51,209 nt of DNA from Rubripirellula sp. (GCA_012270065.1 JAAXJB010000032.1:87559-138767), one strand, 5' to 3'. Positions 1 through 9,751 are shown, numbered from the stretch's first letter. The notes: generated by a model not told the origin, from the sequence alone. A program made the numbers and translations.

Positions 1-2
1 TC

Positions 3-80
3 GGTGGCAGAGTGTTCGGTGTGCTGGTTGCCGGTTGGAGGAGGACCATGAAGCCATCACGGTTTGCTGAAGACAGCTAA
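3..80 (+). CDS. Possible 3' end of a gene cut by the window edge
   Basis: Reading from base 3, about 25 codons run open to a TAA at 78-80, giving a short tail with a hydrophobic stretch (VFGVLVAGW) followed by RR and charged residues. The other two forward frames also stay open for 16 to 22 codons, so this is weak evidence. No family can be named. It is listed only because a gene upstream of the window probably ends near here. Confidence 0.2.
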   Translation, partial: GGRVFGVLVAGWRRTMKPSRFAEDS

Positions 81-382
81 TTCTTCTTTTGGTCCCAGTA
101 TATCGTGAAAAACTACGCAAGTTTGCTTGCTTAACATTGTTCGAAAACTGTGCGAAAACAATGCAGCACAACGTTTTGGCACAAACCCGCGTTGCTTACC
201 CAAGCGGCATAGTTTCCCAACGGGCGATCTCGTTGCACATGGGAATCCCGTCGGTGCATCAAAACAGAGCAAATTGCTGGAAAGACTTGCCCCAACCAAC
301 TGAGCGCATGCCCAAAACTTTCCGATAGAAAACAGAGAGTTCTTCAGGTCGGAACTCTTTGTTCTTTCTAACGGGCCAAGTC
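81..382. other. Intergenic region, nothing recognised
   Basis: Both strands carry open frames of about 80 codons here, but they overlap each other and show no recognisable motif or signal sequence. No convincing promoter or terminator was found. Confidence 0.4.
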
Positions 383-1450
383 ATGCGAAATTCACTCACC
401 TATTCAGCTGCCATGCTGATCCTTGCCGGCTTCAGCTTGCAAATGCACTCTCCGGTTCATGCACAGAGTCGCGGAACCTCCGCGTACGGAGTCCCCGTAC
501 CAGGTGTCGGTACCAAAATCGATTATGTGGGAGACGATTTTGAAGCTGAAGAGTGGAAGTTTATCCACAATATGCCCAAGAGCTCGCGAGAGCTCAACGA
601 ACGTACTTATGGTCCGATGGCATACTCCGTCAATCGCCGCTGGGCGGAAGGCCCTGAGCGTGGCCAACCCGATGTTCTTAAAGTCATTCCGACACCACCA
701 AATGGTCTGCCAGGTAGCACAAAGGCATTGCAAATCAGTACTTTGCGTTCAGGCATTCCCGGGCGTAATACCAATGATGTCCAGCAGGATGACTTGATTC
801 TCGGAATTGCTACCCGAATCGGATCAACCTTGCAGGTTCGCGAAGTCCCAAGCTGCGTTGTGCGTGTCTATCTTCCAGAGCCATCGTTGTGGGAGAATCG
901 CAGTGGTCCACACTTTGGCATTCGGCTGGGCGCCCGGACGACAGCTCGAAAGCCTCGCGAAGGCCTGTTTGCTGTCGGGACTGAAATGCGGAACGAGCCT
1001 TACTGGCCAGGATTCTGGATCCATTTCCGTAGTGAAACCAGTCGAGGTGTGGAGGCAGATTCGGCATTCCTGAAAATCCGGAGCAATTCACGTGGAGTGG
1101 ACTTCAAAGTAAAAGAGATCCCCGCTGAGCAGTTCGGGTGGTGGACATTTGGCATGTCGATGAGCCCAGATGGTCGGGTGCACTATTTTGCCAAGCCCGG
1201 GGTAGAAGACCTGACGATGGACGATTTTGTGATCAGCCAATTGCCGTACGGCTATCGTGCTGAGCGTCTGAACTCCTTCTTTTTCAATATCTGCAACACC
1301 AACAATGGGCGAACCTGGTCGACTCCTTTCGTAATCGACGATCCAGAGGTGTTCGTTGTCAATTCCTCGCGTGTTGATCAACTGGTGAAACGGAAGATTG
1401 CCTATCAGGAACGCCGTGCACAACGGAAGACATCAAGCAGCCGAAAATGA
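383..1450 (+). CDS. Exported protein of unknown function (355 aa)
   Basis: The product begins MRNSLTYSAAM and continues into a hydrophobic stretch ending near HSPVHAQS, a plausible Sec signal peptide cleaved after about residue 28. I start at ATG 383 because a TTG eight codons upstream only adds residues before the signal peptide. The mature part is rich in W, R and P and reads like a beta-sandwich (segments such as GPHFGIRLG, WPGFWIHF and WWTFGMSM), but no family motif is recognised. The C-terminus is basic (RRAQRKTSSSRK). It stands alone: a strong intrinsic terminator lies 80 bp after the stop. A periplasmic or surface location is inferred from the signal peptide only. Confidence 0.8.
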   Translation: MRNSLTYSAAMLILAGFSLQMHSPVHAQSRGTSAYGVPVPGVGTKIDYVGDDFEAEEWKFIHNMPKSSRELNERTYGPMAYSVNRRWAEGPERGQPDVLKVIPTPPNGLPGSTKALQISTLRSGIPGRNTNDVQQDDLILGIATRIGSTLQVREVPSCVVRVYLPEPSLWENRSGPHFGIRLGARTTARKPREGLFAVGTEMRNEPYWPGFWIHFRSETSRGVEADSAFLKIRSNSRGVDFKVKEIPAEQFGWWTFGMSMSPDGRVHYFAKPGVEDLTMDDFVISQLPYGYRAERLNSFFFNICNTNNGRTWSTPFVIDDPEVFVVNSSRVDQLVKRKIAYQERRAQRKTSSSRK

Positions 1451-1530
1451 TCTTGTGCTGTCCGCTGGATTGCTGGCGGATCTGCCGTACAGGCTCAACG
1501 TTTGGATTTGCAGTTTGAGGAAATTTCATG

Positions 1531-1563
1531 CGTCGCCAGGTTTGACCTGGCGACGTTTTTTTT
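1531..1563 (+). terminator. Strong intrinsic terminator
   Basis: A perfect 10-bp stem (CGTCGCCAGG at 1531-1540 with its complement at 1546-1555) encloses a 5-nt loop and is followed by eight T residues. It ends transcription of the exported-protein gene that stops at 1450. Confidence 0.92.
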
Positions 1564-1795
1564 AACACTCATTGTAGTGACCAGCCATCTTCATGGATCT
1601 TGGTTCATGTGCCGTGTGTAGAATCCTGAGTGATGTCGAGGGTTCTTGCACGGCGTCGGTCCGAGTTTTCAATTTTCTCATGCTCCCCTGTGCTGTTGTG
1701 AGGTGTTTTGGTTGGGGAGGTACTGGTAACCAGGTCCAGCCCCAGTTGAAACTGGGAACAGTGTTCCGCTTCCTCTTCGTTTCCTTGTGAATGTC

Positions 1796-2695
1796 ATGTA
1801 CGAACCACCGCCCGGGCACGAAGTCGTTTTTGAAACAAGTCATCGTGGAGAGGCTACGGAATTGAGGTTTGTTCTGGAGTCGGTGGGAGTCCGTTCGAAG
1901 CTTCAGCAGTTTCGTGGTGGTTGGCTGATCATCGTTTCGAGCCAGAGTGCAGATCAGGCAAGCGAGGAAATCTCAGCTTATCGGAGCGAAATCACTGAGA
2001 GCAGGGAAAGACGGCCCGCCGTCACGCCAGTTTATGGCGGAGCTTTGATGGGAGCATTCTCTTATGCTGGAGTCTTGATGCTGGTTGCTCTGCTGCTGGG
2101 GCGTTCGACTTGGGGACTGGATTGGTGGTCGGCCGGTCGAATGCAGGCTGGCCTTGTGATGGAAGGTCAGTTCTGGCGATGTTTCACAGCGTTGACGCTT
2201 CATCTGGATCCCGGGCACATTGGTTCGAATCTGGTGTTTGGATGTGTGTTCGGTCTGATGGCAGGCAGAATTCTCGGTGGCGGAGTAGCCTGGTTGGTGA
2301 TTGTTTTCTCCGGTGCTCTGGGTAACTGGGTCAATGCATTACTTCAGTCTGCTGATCATGCTTCGATTGGCGCTTCCACGGCCGTCTTCTCAGCCTTGGG
2401 GGTACTGATTTCACATGCTCTCCAACCGCGTTCTGGCCCTCGTGAGAGTTTTCTCAAACGATGGAGTCCATTGATTGGTGGTCTCGTACTTTTCGGGTTA
2501 ACAGGCATCGGGGGAGAAAATACAGATGTGACAGCTCATGCGACAGGTTTGTTGGCGGGATTGGCACTCGGTTGGGCGGGAGCGGCGCTGCCAGCAGATT
2601 GGTTGCGAAGTCGCCGCGTTCAGCTAACTTCTGGTGTGGTGGCCATGACGGTGGTAGCAGTTGCCTGGGGAATTGCACTTGCTTATTCAGGGTGA
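1796..2695 (+). CDS. Rhomboid-family intramembrane serine protease
   Basis: Rhomboids cleave transmembrane substrates within the bilayer. The membrane core runs from about residue 80 to the C-terminus with about six hydrophobic helices. Diagnostic features are the loop/TM2 segment around HLDPGHIGSNLVFG, the catalytic serine in GAST (Ser194 from ATG 1796) and the catalytic histidine in TAHATGLLAG (His248). The first 75 residues are soluble and resemble the small DUF2007-type fold often attached to planctomycete membrane proteins; that is inference from pattern only. The start could be GTG 1787 or ATG 1796. The gene is monocistronic: a terminator lies upstream and about 270 bp separate it from the sulfatase. 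Confidence 0.9.
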   Translation: MYEPPPGHEVVFETSHRGEATELRFVLESVGVRSKLQQFRGGWLIIVSSQSADQASEEISAYRSEITESRERRPAVTPVYGGALMGAFSYAGVLMLVALLLGRSTWGLDWWSAGRMQAGLVMEGQFWRCFTALTLHLDPGHIGSNLVFGCVFGLMAGRILGGGVAWLVIVFSGALGNWVNALLQSADHASIGASTAVFSALGVLISHALQPRSGPRESFLKRWSPLIGGLVLFGLTGIGGENTDVTAHATGLLAGLALGWAGAALPADWLRSRRVQLTSGVVAMTVVAVAWGIALAYSG

Positions 2696-2962
2696 CACCG
2701 TGTGCAGGTGTCGCTGGAAGTGGTGCTGAAACGGAGGTGACGGGCGGCTGTCATTTGGGAGTTTTTCTACGTTGCCCGCTAATGGTGAGCCCGGAGAAAG
2801 TGCCTGAAGTCCTTTTTTGTCCTCTTCGAGGAAAGTGAAGGCCATGCTGACTCACGCGACGTATCTCCTGTCGTCTATCATGGTTGCGTGCCAGTGAATC
2901 GCTGCGTCGTTCACTGGCGATGACGACTGTTGCACCAAGCCAGTTCATTCTTTGGAGTAGTT

Positions 2963-4699
2963 ATGTTTCGATTTTCCATGACTTCATTTCATTGTCGTTT
3001 ATCCATTCAATTATCGCTGATGGTTTTAACGCTATTGCAAGTGCAGCAACTTGTCGTGGCGGCAGAGCAGCCAAATATCGTTCTGATCATGGCGGACGAT
3101 ATGGGATACACGGACATTGGTTGTTACGGTAGCGAAATTGAGACTCCAGTTCTCGATAAGTTGGCAGGTAATGGTCTTCGATTCACGCAGTTTTATAATA
3201 CGTCCCGGTGCTGCCCTACGCGTGCATCGCTGTTGACGGGCCTGTATTCGCATCAGGCGGGGATCGGATTGATGACAGGTGATCGTGGTTATGATGCCTA
3301 CCGGGGTGACTTGAATCGTCGCTGCGTGACGCTCGCAGAATCACTCGCGCCCGCCGGCTATAAAAACTACATGTCAGGAAAGTGGCACGTCACGCGTCAT
3401 ACAGGGCCCGAGGCTGATAAGTCAAATTGGCCGCTGCAGCGAGGGTTTGACCGGTTTTATGGAACAATTACAGGTGCTGGTAGTTTCTATGACCCGGCGA
3501 CGCTTTGTCGTGGCAATCAATACATCACCCCTGTGAATGATCGGGAGTATCAGCCTGATGATTTTTATTACACGGATGCCATTAGCGACAATGCTGCCAG
3601 TTTTGTGGCGGATCATTTGCAGAAACAGGCTGACACTCCGTTCTTTCTTTACGTCGCCTACACCAGCGCACACTGGCCGATGCATGCACCTCAAAAAGAG
3701 ATCGATAAATATCGTGGTGTTTATGATGAAGGTTATGAGCCCATTCGGAGGAAACGCTATGAAAGAGCGATTGAGCAGGGGGTGATCGACAAACGCTGGG
3801 AGATGTCCAATGGAGCAGTCAGTTGGGAAAAATTCCAGCACAAGGCTTGGGATATCCGATGCATGGAAGTTTATGCAGCAATGGTTGACCGAATGGACCA
3901 GGGCATTGGCAGAATCATCAAGGTGCTGGAGGAGAACAGCGCTTTGGAAAATACCCTGGTCGTTTATTTGCAGGACAACGGGGGATGCGCTGAAGGATAT
4001 GGTCGCGCTTCGAACGCGGACAAGAAAGAGAGATTTGACTTCAAGCCTTTTGGTCCGGATGATTTGCAGACCAAGATCTGGCCACCGATGCAGACACGTG
4101 ATGGCCGGTGGGTCAGGACGGGGCCAGAAACCATGCCTGGTGGTGAGGACACCTTCGTAGCCTATGGCCTTGGTTGGGCCAACGCATCCAATACGCCTTT
4201 TCGTGGCTACAAGCATGATGGCTATGAAGGAGGAATCAGTACTCCTTTTATCGTGCACTGGCCGGTTGGAATCCCCGGCGATCAAAGAGGGGGGGTAGTC
4301 CATGAACCCACGCATCTGATCGATGTGATGCCCACTTTTGTTCAAGCTGGCAAAGCCGAGTATCCAGCTGAATTTGCAGGACGAAAGATTCAACCCATGG
4401 AAGGCATCAGTTTGATCCCTGCTTTCACTGGGCAGACGATTCAACGCAAAGAGCCACTTGGATTTGAACATCACGGCAATCTGGCTTTGCGAGATGGACG
4501 CTGGAAAATTGTGTCAGCGTACCGACGAGATCAACCGACACGTTGGGAGTTGTTCGACATGGAATCTGATCGCACGGAGCTGAACGATCTGGCGGATGAA
4601 AATCCTGAACTTCTGAAGCAGATGATTGGCAATTGGCAGGCGTGGGCAGATCGTGTGGGAGTACAGCCATGGCCGTTCAAGAACAAACCGTCCAAATGA
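2963..4699 (+). CDS. Exported S1-family sulfatase (arylsulfatase type)
   Basis: Hydrolyses sulfate esters, in planctomycetes typically on algal polysaccharides. The active-site signature C-x-P-x-R is present as CCPTRAS; Cys83 is the residue expected to be oxidised to formylglycine, with Arg87 next to it. Calcium ligands are Asp45-Asp46 (IMADDMGY) and Asp338-Asn339 (LQDNGG). The GKWH motif (Lys140, His142) and His237 (SAHWP) complete the site. An N-terminal hydrophobic signal (about residues 12-33, ending VVAAEQP) implies export. ATG 2963 is chosen because GGAG at 2954-2957 sits 5 nt upstream. Length of 578 aa is normal. The C-terminal WELFDMESDRTELNDLAD block is typical of S1 sulfatases. No formylglycine-generating enzyme is in the window, and the substrate cannot be told. 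Confidence 0.96.
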   Translation: MFRFSMTSFHCRLSIQLSLMVLTLLQVQQLVVAAEQPNIVLIMADDMGYTDIGCYGSEIETPVLDKLAGNGLRFTQFYNTSRCCPTRASLLTGLYSHQAGIGLMTGDRGYDAYRGDLNRRCVTLAESLAPAGYKNYMSGKWHVTRHTGPEADKSNWPLQRGFDRFYGTITGAGSFYDPATLCRGNQYITPVNDREYQPDDFYYTDAISDNAASFVADHLQKQADTPFFLYVAYTSAHWPMHAPQKEIDKYRGVYDEGYEPIRRKRYERAIEQGVIDKRWEMSNGAVSWEKFQHKAWDIRCMEVYAAMVDRMDQGIGRIIKVLEENSALENTLVVYLQDNGGCAEGYGRASNADKKERFDFKPFGPDDLQTKIWPPMQTRDGRWVRTGPETMPGGEDTFVAYGLGWANASNTPFRGYKHDGYEGGISTPFIVHWPVGIPGDQRGGVVHEPTHLIDVMPTFVQAGKAEYPAEFAGRKIQPMEGISLIPAFTGQTIQRKEPLGFEHHGNLALRDGRWKIVSAYRRDQPTRWELFDMESDRTELNDLADENPELLKQMIGNWQAWADRVGVQPWPFKNKPSK

Positions 4700-5281
4700 A
4701 AGAAAGTAAGTAATCAAGACTCCAGAAACTGTTTTCAGCGGTTGAACGCTTGAGCCTGATACTGTCGTTGCTGCGATGCAGAGATGAAGCTGGTTTGGCC
4801 GAAACTGGATGTGAGCGATATGCGTCGCTGAAATGTCGAAAATTGATGAATCGGGAAAACTTGCATTATTTCGCAGGTTGAGTTCTAGCCGTCGCTGATT
4901 TCCAAATTAGGTTGACAAAGGGTCCGGTTTCAGAGGCGGTTCAATGTTGTTGCGTTGCAGGCTTTGATGGAATGCGCCGTCATGAGGTAATCGGACGCGG
5001 TTTCAGGATTGTGCAGACAGTACGCTGGAATGATCGTTATCCAGATCACGGATTTTCAGGAGTTGCCAAACTTGAAGACTCTTCGAAAATCCGTGGATTG
5101 GCCATTCGCCACGCTTCACGTCAGCTAAACTAATTTCTTGTCCAACGATGACTGCCTTGCAGATGTGTGATTTGTACCTGAGATTCCGTACGAATGGCTT
5201 GCAGGGTATCCAGACTACTAATCATTGACCTTTGCGTGGGTGCCGGCAGGTTTTCAGTGGCATTCCCCCTTCTGTTCTGCG
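4700..5281. other. Long intergenic region without a clear gene
   Basis: About 580 bp between the sulfatase and the acyltransferase. A 73-codon open frame at 4912-5133 lacks a ribosome binding site and any motif. A TTGACA at 4912-4917 has no matching -10 box at a suitable distance. I see no terminator or repeat. Confidence 0.4.
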
Positions 5282-6412
5282 ATGAATCAAGACACCAACA
5301 CTACCGGCCTGAGCAGAAACTCTGCAGTAAGGGAAGTCTGGATCGATTGGATCCGGGCCGTCGGTTCAGTTGGAATTGTCGCTTTGCATGTTGTGACACG
5401 GGAAAAAGTTCGTCGGGTTGGCGAAGTTGACGGCTTTGATTGGTGGTCACTTACCACTTACGAAACAGTGACGCGGATTGCCGTACCACTATTCTTCATG
5501 GTGAGCGGTTACCTCGCTATCGGCCGCTGTGTGAAGCACGGTGATTCAGCGTATGCCTGGAAGCGAGGATTGAGGATCATGGCAATCGCCCTGTTTTGGA
5601 CGGTTGCATTTTCATTTTGGACCATGATCCGGACGAAAGTGGGATTTTCATTTGCTTCGCTGATTGATACCGGACAGGCATCTCCCGTGAAGTTTGTTCT
5701 CGATGTGTTCTATGGCGAGGCCTATTTTCACCTCTGGTTTCTGTGGGCGCTAGCAGGGATTTTCTTCGTGACGCCAATTGTTGCCCAAGGCTTGAGTTCG
5801 CTCACGCAACGTCAAAAGGTCATCATTGGGTGTTTGTTGCCCATTCTGGTAGCGTTTGACTATGGGTTGCATCGTCAGTCGGTTCAGGTTGATTATTTTC
5901 GCTACAGTCTGTTGTCCATGGGCGTACCGTACCTGGCTTACACCTGTTCGGGCTATTTGCTCGGAGTCGGGGTCAAGCGATGTTGGACAGGATTGTCGAT
6001 TGTTGTGTATTGTGCGGCGTTCTCCATTTGCTTGTGGGCGTACAGTTTCCTCGTGGGGCAGAATCCCACGGAAGTTGCAAACGTTGATTTTGCGGACAAA
6101 TGGTTGTTCATGCCATTTTCGATTCCCGTTTGCCTGATGTCGATTGCTGGCTTTCTGATGATCGCCAAATCTTCCCTGGCGTCCTCAAGCAAAATGCCCA
6201 AGGTGGCTTCCCGTCTGGCTCGGGATTCCATGGGGATCTACATCTTGCATCCGTTTGTGCTTGATATTGCCAATTATTTTGACTTGCTTGGAAGACGCCC
6301 CAATGCGTTTGTCGGAACGCTTCTTGTAACGACTGTCGTGGTGCTCGGTGCATGGGGAGCGACTGTTGCTCTTGCCAAAGTTCCCGTGATGAAAAAAACC
6401 ATTTCCCTGTAA
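5282..6412 (+). CDS. Membrane acyltransferase, acyltransferase-3 family (WecH/OafA-like)
   Basis: This family moves acyl groups, usually acetyl or succinyl, onto sugars of surface polysaccharides across the inner membrane. The protein begins with a short hydrophilic tail and then DWIRAVGSVGIVALHVVTR. It shows the R-x10-H motif of the family (Arg25, His36) in the first helix. About ten hydrophobic helices follow, and the last segments include GIYILHPFVLD, the typical late motif of these enzymes. ATG 5282 is preferred over an in-frame upstream start, which would only add about 19 poorly conserved residues. Length (376 aa) fits the family. It stands alone and converges with the isomerase-like gene. 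The acceptor is unknown. Confidence 0.9.
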   Translation: MNQDTNTTGLSRNSAVREVWIDWIRAVGSVGIVALHVVTREKVRRVGEVDGFDWWSLTTYETVTRIAVPLFFMVSGYLAIGRCVKHGDSAYAWKRGLRIMAIALFWTVAFSFWTMIRTKVGFSFASLIDTGQASPVKFVLDVFYGEAYFHLWFLWALAGIFFVTPIVAQGLSSLTQRQKVIIGCLLPILVAFDYGLHRQSVQVDYFRYSLLSMGVPYLAYTCSGYLLGVGVKRCWTGLSIVVYCAAFSICLWAYSFLVGQNPTEVANVDFADKWLFMPFSIPVCLMSIAGFLMIAKSSLASSSKMPKVASRLARDSMGIYILHPFVLDIANYFDLLGRRPNAFVGTLLVTTVVVLGAWGATVALAKVPVMKKTISL

Positions 6413-6652
6413 ACGACTGCCTGGTCGCATCGGCGATGCGCGAGAGGACTGTTTGCTCCAGCTGCATTCGTTGGCCATGTTCCATTCAATGTCCGTCTAC
6501 GTGACATTGATAAATGCGAAGGGAATCGGTCGCTGAAGCTGACTTTTGTGGAAGCGGTTTTCTGGGGTCACACGGATTTATGATGGCCACAGGTGACGCG
6601 GCTAATCAGTTGAGTCGGAATTGAATGTGCGATGACAGAATTAAGATTCTGG

Positions 6653-7624
6653 CTAGGAGTCCGATTGAGTGGATCTGCCCATGGCAGCAGACAATACACG
6701 ATAGCTGTCTCTCAACGCGGTGTCGGCGTCATAGTCTTCTGCTTTCCAAACGTGCGAACTGACCTCCACGCAAAGTGGGCCAGTGAATTGTTCTTCACTC
6801 AGGATCCTGAACAGTTGCTGGTAGTTGATTGTTCCAGCAGCGCCGGGGAGCAGGAACTGGATTTTGCCATTCTTTCGAACGGCATCTTTTACGGCGACTC
6901 CGGCCATGATGGGCAGAGATTCCGTGATCGTCTGCCTCATTGGCATCTCTCGGAAAATGAAGTGGCTGTAGTCGTACCACATGCGAATACGTGGTGGTCG
7001 GTTGAGCTGTTCGATCAGCCATGCGGCTTCGGATGGACGTGAAAGCGCATGACCGCGATGTGGTTTTACAGCGAGTGTGACCTCGTATCGATTGGCAATT
7101 TCGACCCAGTCTGCGATTCTCTCAACACATAGTTGTCTCGATTGCTCCCAGTTACTGCCGCCAAGGACGGTTTGGATAATCGGGGGCGAGTCAGGGGCAA
7201 GATCATGAGCCAGAATACAATCCTGTTTCAACCGCTCCAGATCAGCCGCGTGCTGTTCAGCCGTACCCAGCGGCCGTAGGTGTGACATCAGGGAACCCAG
7301 CAGCAGATCACGGTCCTTCATCCGCAGTCGCGCTTCCCGCCGCTGACCAGGAGACAGTTTTGAGGCTGCCGCACGCGCCGTGGGGGCAACGCAAATCTCA
7401 AGTCCGTCGTATCCACAGTCACCAATGACTTCGATTGCCTCATTCAGAGGATGTTTGGGTAGTCCATACGTGCTGAAGGTAAGTGGAATGCCTTTCCGTT
7501 TATCAACTGTGCGAGCTGCGGCATGTCCCTGATTGCGGAATGGTGAGTCGGAAAGGCCTGAAAAGGCAATCATGGTGCTTGATCCCAAGAGCAGTTCGCG
7601 CCGGGAAAGGTTGAGGTGGTTCAT
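6653..7624 (-). CDS. Tat-exported sugar phosphate isomerase/epimerase-like TIM-barrel protein
   Basis: The N-terminus MNHLNLSRRELLLGSS is a twin-arginine signal, so the folded protein is probably exported. Residues from about 45 on form a xylose-isomerase-like (AP endonuclease 2 fold) TIM barrel: LTFSTYGLP, CGYDGLEICV, an internal VKPHRGH strand, MWYDYSHF and a terminal GPLCVEVSSH strand. These carry the acidic and histidine residues that bind a divalent metal in relatives. Such proteins in planctomycetes are often annotated as sugar isomerases, but exported members have no established substrate. ATG 7624 is chosen because it places the RR motif close to the N-terminus. It is divergent from the small gene at 7853. 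Confidence 0.88.
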   Translation of the reverse strand: MNHLNLSRRELLLGSSTMIAFSGLSDSPFRNQGHAAARTVDKRKGIPLTFSTYGLPKHPLNEAIEVIGDCGYDGLEICVAPTARAAASKLSPGQRREARLRMKDRDLLLGSLMSHLRPLGTAEQHAADLERLKQDCILAHDLAPDSPPIIQTVLGGSNWEQSRQLCVERIADWVEIANRYEVTLAVKPHRGHALSRPSEAAWLIEQLNRPPRIRMWYDYSHFIFREMPMRQTITESLPIMAGVAVKDAVRKNGKIQFLLPGAAGTINYQQLFRILSEEQFTGPLCVEVSSHVWKAEDYDADTALRDSYRVLSAAMGRSTQSDS

Positions 7625-7852
7625 TTGGGATGGCACCGAAATGGAATGGGGGTTTGCGATGGGAAGCGGAGATGATCGTATCACTTTCGATCCACCAGAA
7701 TAATGCATTTTCAGAGATCGCTGCGTCTGGTGTTGCCAATGCTGGCGTTTTCCGGTTTCTGCTGCCGGTGAGGCATGGTGGGCGGACTGCTTTGACTGTG
7801 CTCAGTTCTCATGCCTCGGACGTAGCGTCATGATGGGTGAATCGAGGGTTTT

Positions 7853-8206
7853 ATGGAATTGGATCGCGACTTACAGGCGAGTTCGGTTGCCTCGCTGGAG
7901 CATTTGCATCGTTATGAGTTGCAGGATCTGTACTTGAAGCTGACGCGTGAGGTCTTGCCCGCCGTTGCACGTTTGAAGGGGTGGACGCTCAAAGAAGATC
8001 ATTGCTTCATGCGAGTGATTCTCGACCAGTTGTTTCAGGACTGCTGGTACAACCACCTTGATCGCAGATTGACGGCCTACAAACAACTCAACGACAAGCA
8101 GCTGGTTCAGGCCATCCAGTTGGCGACCGTGATCAGAAGCAGAGAATTTGATACGCTGGAAAAATGGAATCGCGAAAGTTTGGCCTGGCGACGGGCCACT
8201 GACTGA
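7853..8206 (+). CDS. Small conserved-looking protein of unknown function (117 aa)
   Basis: A soluble, mostly helical 117-residue protein with no signal peptide. It has many L, R, W and Y residues and a compact central block (DHCFMRVILDQLFQDCWY, then AYKQLNDKQLVQAIQLA) that looks like a conserved domain. GAGGG at 7844-7848 lies 4 nt before the ATG and supports this start. I cannot name a family. It is divergent from the isomerase-like gene and precedes the FMN split-barrel gene by about 200 bp on the same strand, so cotranscription is possible but unproven. Confidence 0.75.
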   Translation: MELDRDLQASSVASLEHLHRYELQDLYLKLTREVLPAVARLKGWTLKEDHCFMRVILDQLFQDCWYNHLDRRLTAYKQLNDKQLVQAIQLATVIRSREFDTLEKWNRESLAWRRATD

Positions 8207-8403
8207 CAAAATGTTCAATTGCCAGCACCATGGCAGGCGGACACGATGGAAGGTGATCGAATCAACAGCCTGAAGTGATTCTATGTGTGACTGGCAGGCC
8301 TGAAACCAGTTTCGGGAAAGTCGGTCAACGGATGATGGGATATTGCGATATTGAGATCACGGGCAGATCAATTCAGTGAGTTCGGAAGGAAAGGTATCAG
8401 ATC

Positions 8404-9042
8404 ATGGAATTGCAGGCAGCTTTTGATGTACTGCTCACGTCCGACTCCGCATTGGATGGGTTGGATGCTTTGATTTGGCAAAGTTTGGCGGCGGGTGCTA
8501 TTTCTGCAGGGCATCCCTGGGCCAATGGCTGTCTTACGACACTGTCTGTCAGTGCCGCGGGGCGAGTTTGCCCAAGTAGCAGAACGGTTGTCTTGCGGCG
8601 CTGTGACATCGCGGAGCGAAGCATTGACTGTCATACGGACTTGCGTTCCGCCAAGGTTCACGAATTGGCGGCTCAGGGCGGCGAAGTCTGCTGGTTGTTT
8701 TATGACCAGGCGAGCAGAATCCAGTTGCGACTTCAGGGTGTGGCGCATGTGTTGAATGACAGGAGTGTGGACGCCGACTGGGAAAACGTCAGTTCATTGA
8801 GTCGTTCTGCGTATTTATCAGTGGAGACACCTGGTAAAGCGGTTGCAGGGCAGCAACCGCCGAGTACGAAGGACCGGTTTGTTGATCCGCAGGAATCTGA
8901 ACGTGGCAGGGATAATTTTCGTGTTGTACGTACGAAAATTGATGCCGCTGATTGGCTCTATTTGAAAGACGGCGGCCATGTGCGGGCTTCTTTTCGGTAC
9001 GTGGAAGGTGGCGTGACTGAAGCTGCGTGGCTGGTTCCATGA
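8404..9042 (+). CDS. Pyridoxamine 5'-phosphate oxidase-family FMN-binding protein
   Basis: A split-barrel flavoprotein of 212 aa, cytoplasmic. Recognisable family blocks are PSSRTVVLRRCD (strand with the FMN-contacting arginine), the CHTDLRSAKVHELA segment (RS-x-K, FMN phosphate binding) and WLFYDQASRIQLRLQGVAHVL (Q-x-R-x-x-G strand). The C-terminal part ends in FRYVEGGVTEAAWLVP, reminiscent of the PdxH tail but lacking its full substrate-binding set. It is therefore safer to call it a PNPOx-family protein than PdxH itself. A purine-rich GGAAGGAAAGG at 8384-8394 lies 9 nt before the ATG. Its substrate is unknown; heme or flavin cofactor reduction are alternatives in this fold. Confidence 0.85.
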   Translation: MELQAAFDVLLTSDSALDGLDALIWQSLAAGAISAGHPWANGCLTTLSVSAAGRVCPSSRTVVLRRCDIAERSIDCHTDLRSAKVHELAAQGGEVCWLFYDQASRIQLRLQGVAHVLNDRSVDADWENVSSLSRSAYLSVETPGKAVAGQQPPSTKDRFVDPQESERGRDNFRVVRTKIDAADWLYLKDGGHVRASFRYVEGGVTEAAWLVP

Positions 9043-9287
9043 TTTGGACAGCTACCAGCCCGATACCGGTACTGAAACCGGAAATGTTGACACTTTTGAC
9101 GGGGCCACTGATGTGCTTGCGTTGGGATGCCGGGACGCCACCAGTGGATGCTGTCGGTGTTTCGACTTGGTTCGCACCGCGACTTGAACTGAATCTACAG
9201 TACCACGCAGTCCGATCATGCCCTGTTCTTGAAATTCATTGTTGATGTCAACGCAGGCTGATTTTCTTTGCGAGGTCGACAATCTTC

Positions 9288-9689
9288 ATGTCAAAGCAAG
9301 TTGAACAGCGGCACGTGGAAGTGTTTTTCGACGGGGAATGCCCGCTGTGTGTTCGCGAAATACGTTTATTGCGATTGCTGGATCGCAGGCACCGAATACG
9401 TTTCACCGATATCAGCGTAAAAGAGTTTCGCCCGGAGCTGTATCAAAAAAGCTTTTCCGATTTCATGGATGAAATTCACGGGCGGTTGCCGGATGGAAGT
9501 TGGATCACTGGCGTCGAAGTCTTCCGGCGACTTTACTCGGCAGTAGGATTTGGACCGCTTGTTGTGATGACAAGATTGCCTGGTGTATCGCATGCACTTG
9601 ACATTGCCTATCGGGTCTTTGCGAAAAATCGCTTGCGTCTCACCGGTCGATGCAATGCGGCTTGTGGAGTGGAAGCTGTGCGAGAGTGA
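9288..9689 (+). CDS. DCC-family thiol-disulfide oxidoreductase-like protein (DUF393)
   Basis: A 133-aa cytoplasmic protein. The defining motif is near the N-terminus: FFDGECPLC, with Asp15 and the redox-type cysteine pair Cys18 and Cys21 (C-x-x-C), followed by VREIRLL. The rest matches the family's layout, including [14 protein letters not shown] and a tail with two further cysteines (GRCNAACG). The family is predicted to have a thioredoxin-related fold; its partner is not known. No signal peptide is visible. Thirteen-bp tandem repeats follow 62 bp after the stop, in the gap shared with the convergent ThuA gene. Confidence 0.9.
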   Translation: MSKQVEQRHVEVFFDGECPLCVREIRLLRLLDRRHRIRFTDISVKEFRPELYQKSFSDFMDEIHGRLPDGSWITGVEVFRRLYSAVGFGPLVVMTRLPGVSHALDIAYRVFAKNRLRLTGRCNAACGVEAVRE

Positions 9690-9751
9690 AATTACCGAGA
9701 TAGCTGATCGACGGCAGCTTGGTGGTTGCGCGTTGGATTCTTGCAACGCCT

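Noticed and set aside
3422-4474. 350-codon reverse frame opposite the sulfatase gene
   Set aside because: Shadow of the sulfatase: the forward protein has a full active site, while the reverse product has no motif.
4912-5133. 73-codon forward frame in the gap before the acyltransferase
   Set aside because: No ribosome binding site, signal peptide or recognisable motif.
9027-9245. 72-codon forward frame between the FMN protein and the DCC protein
   Set aside because: It overlaps the end of the preceding gene and shows no motif; composition is unlike its neighbours' proteins.
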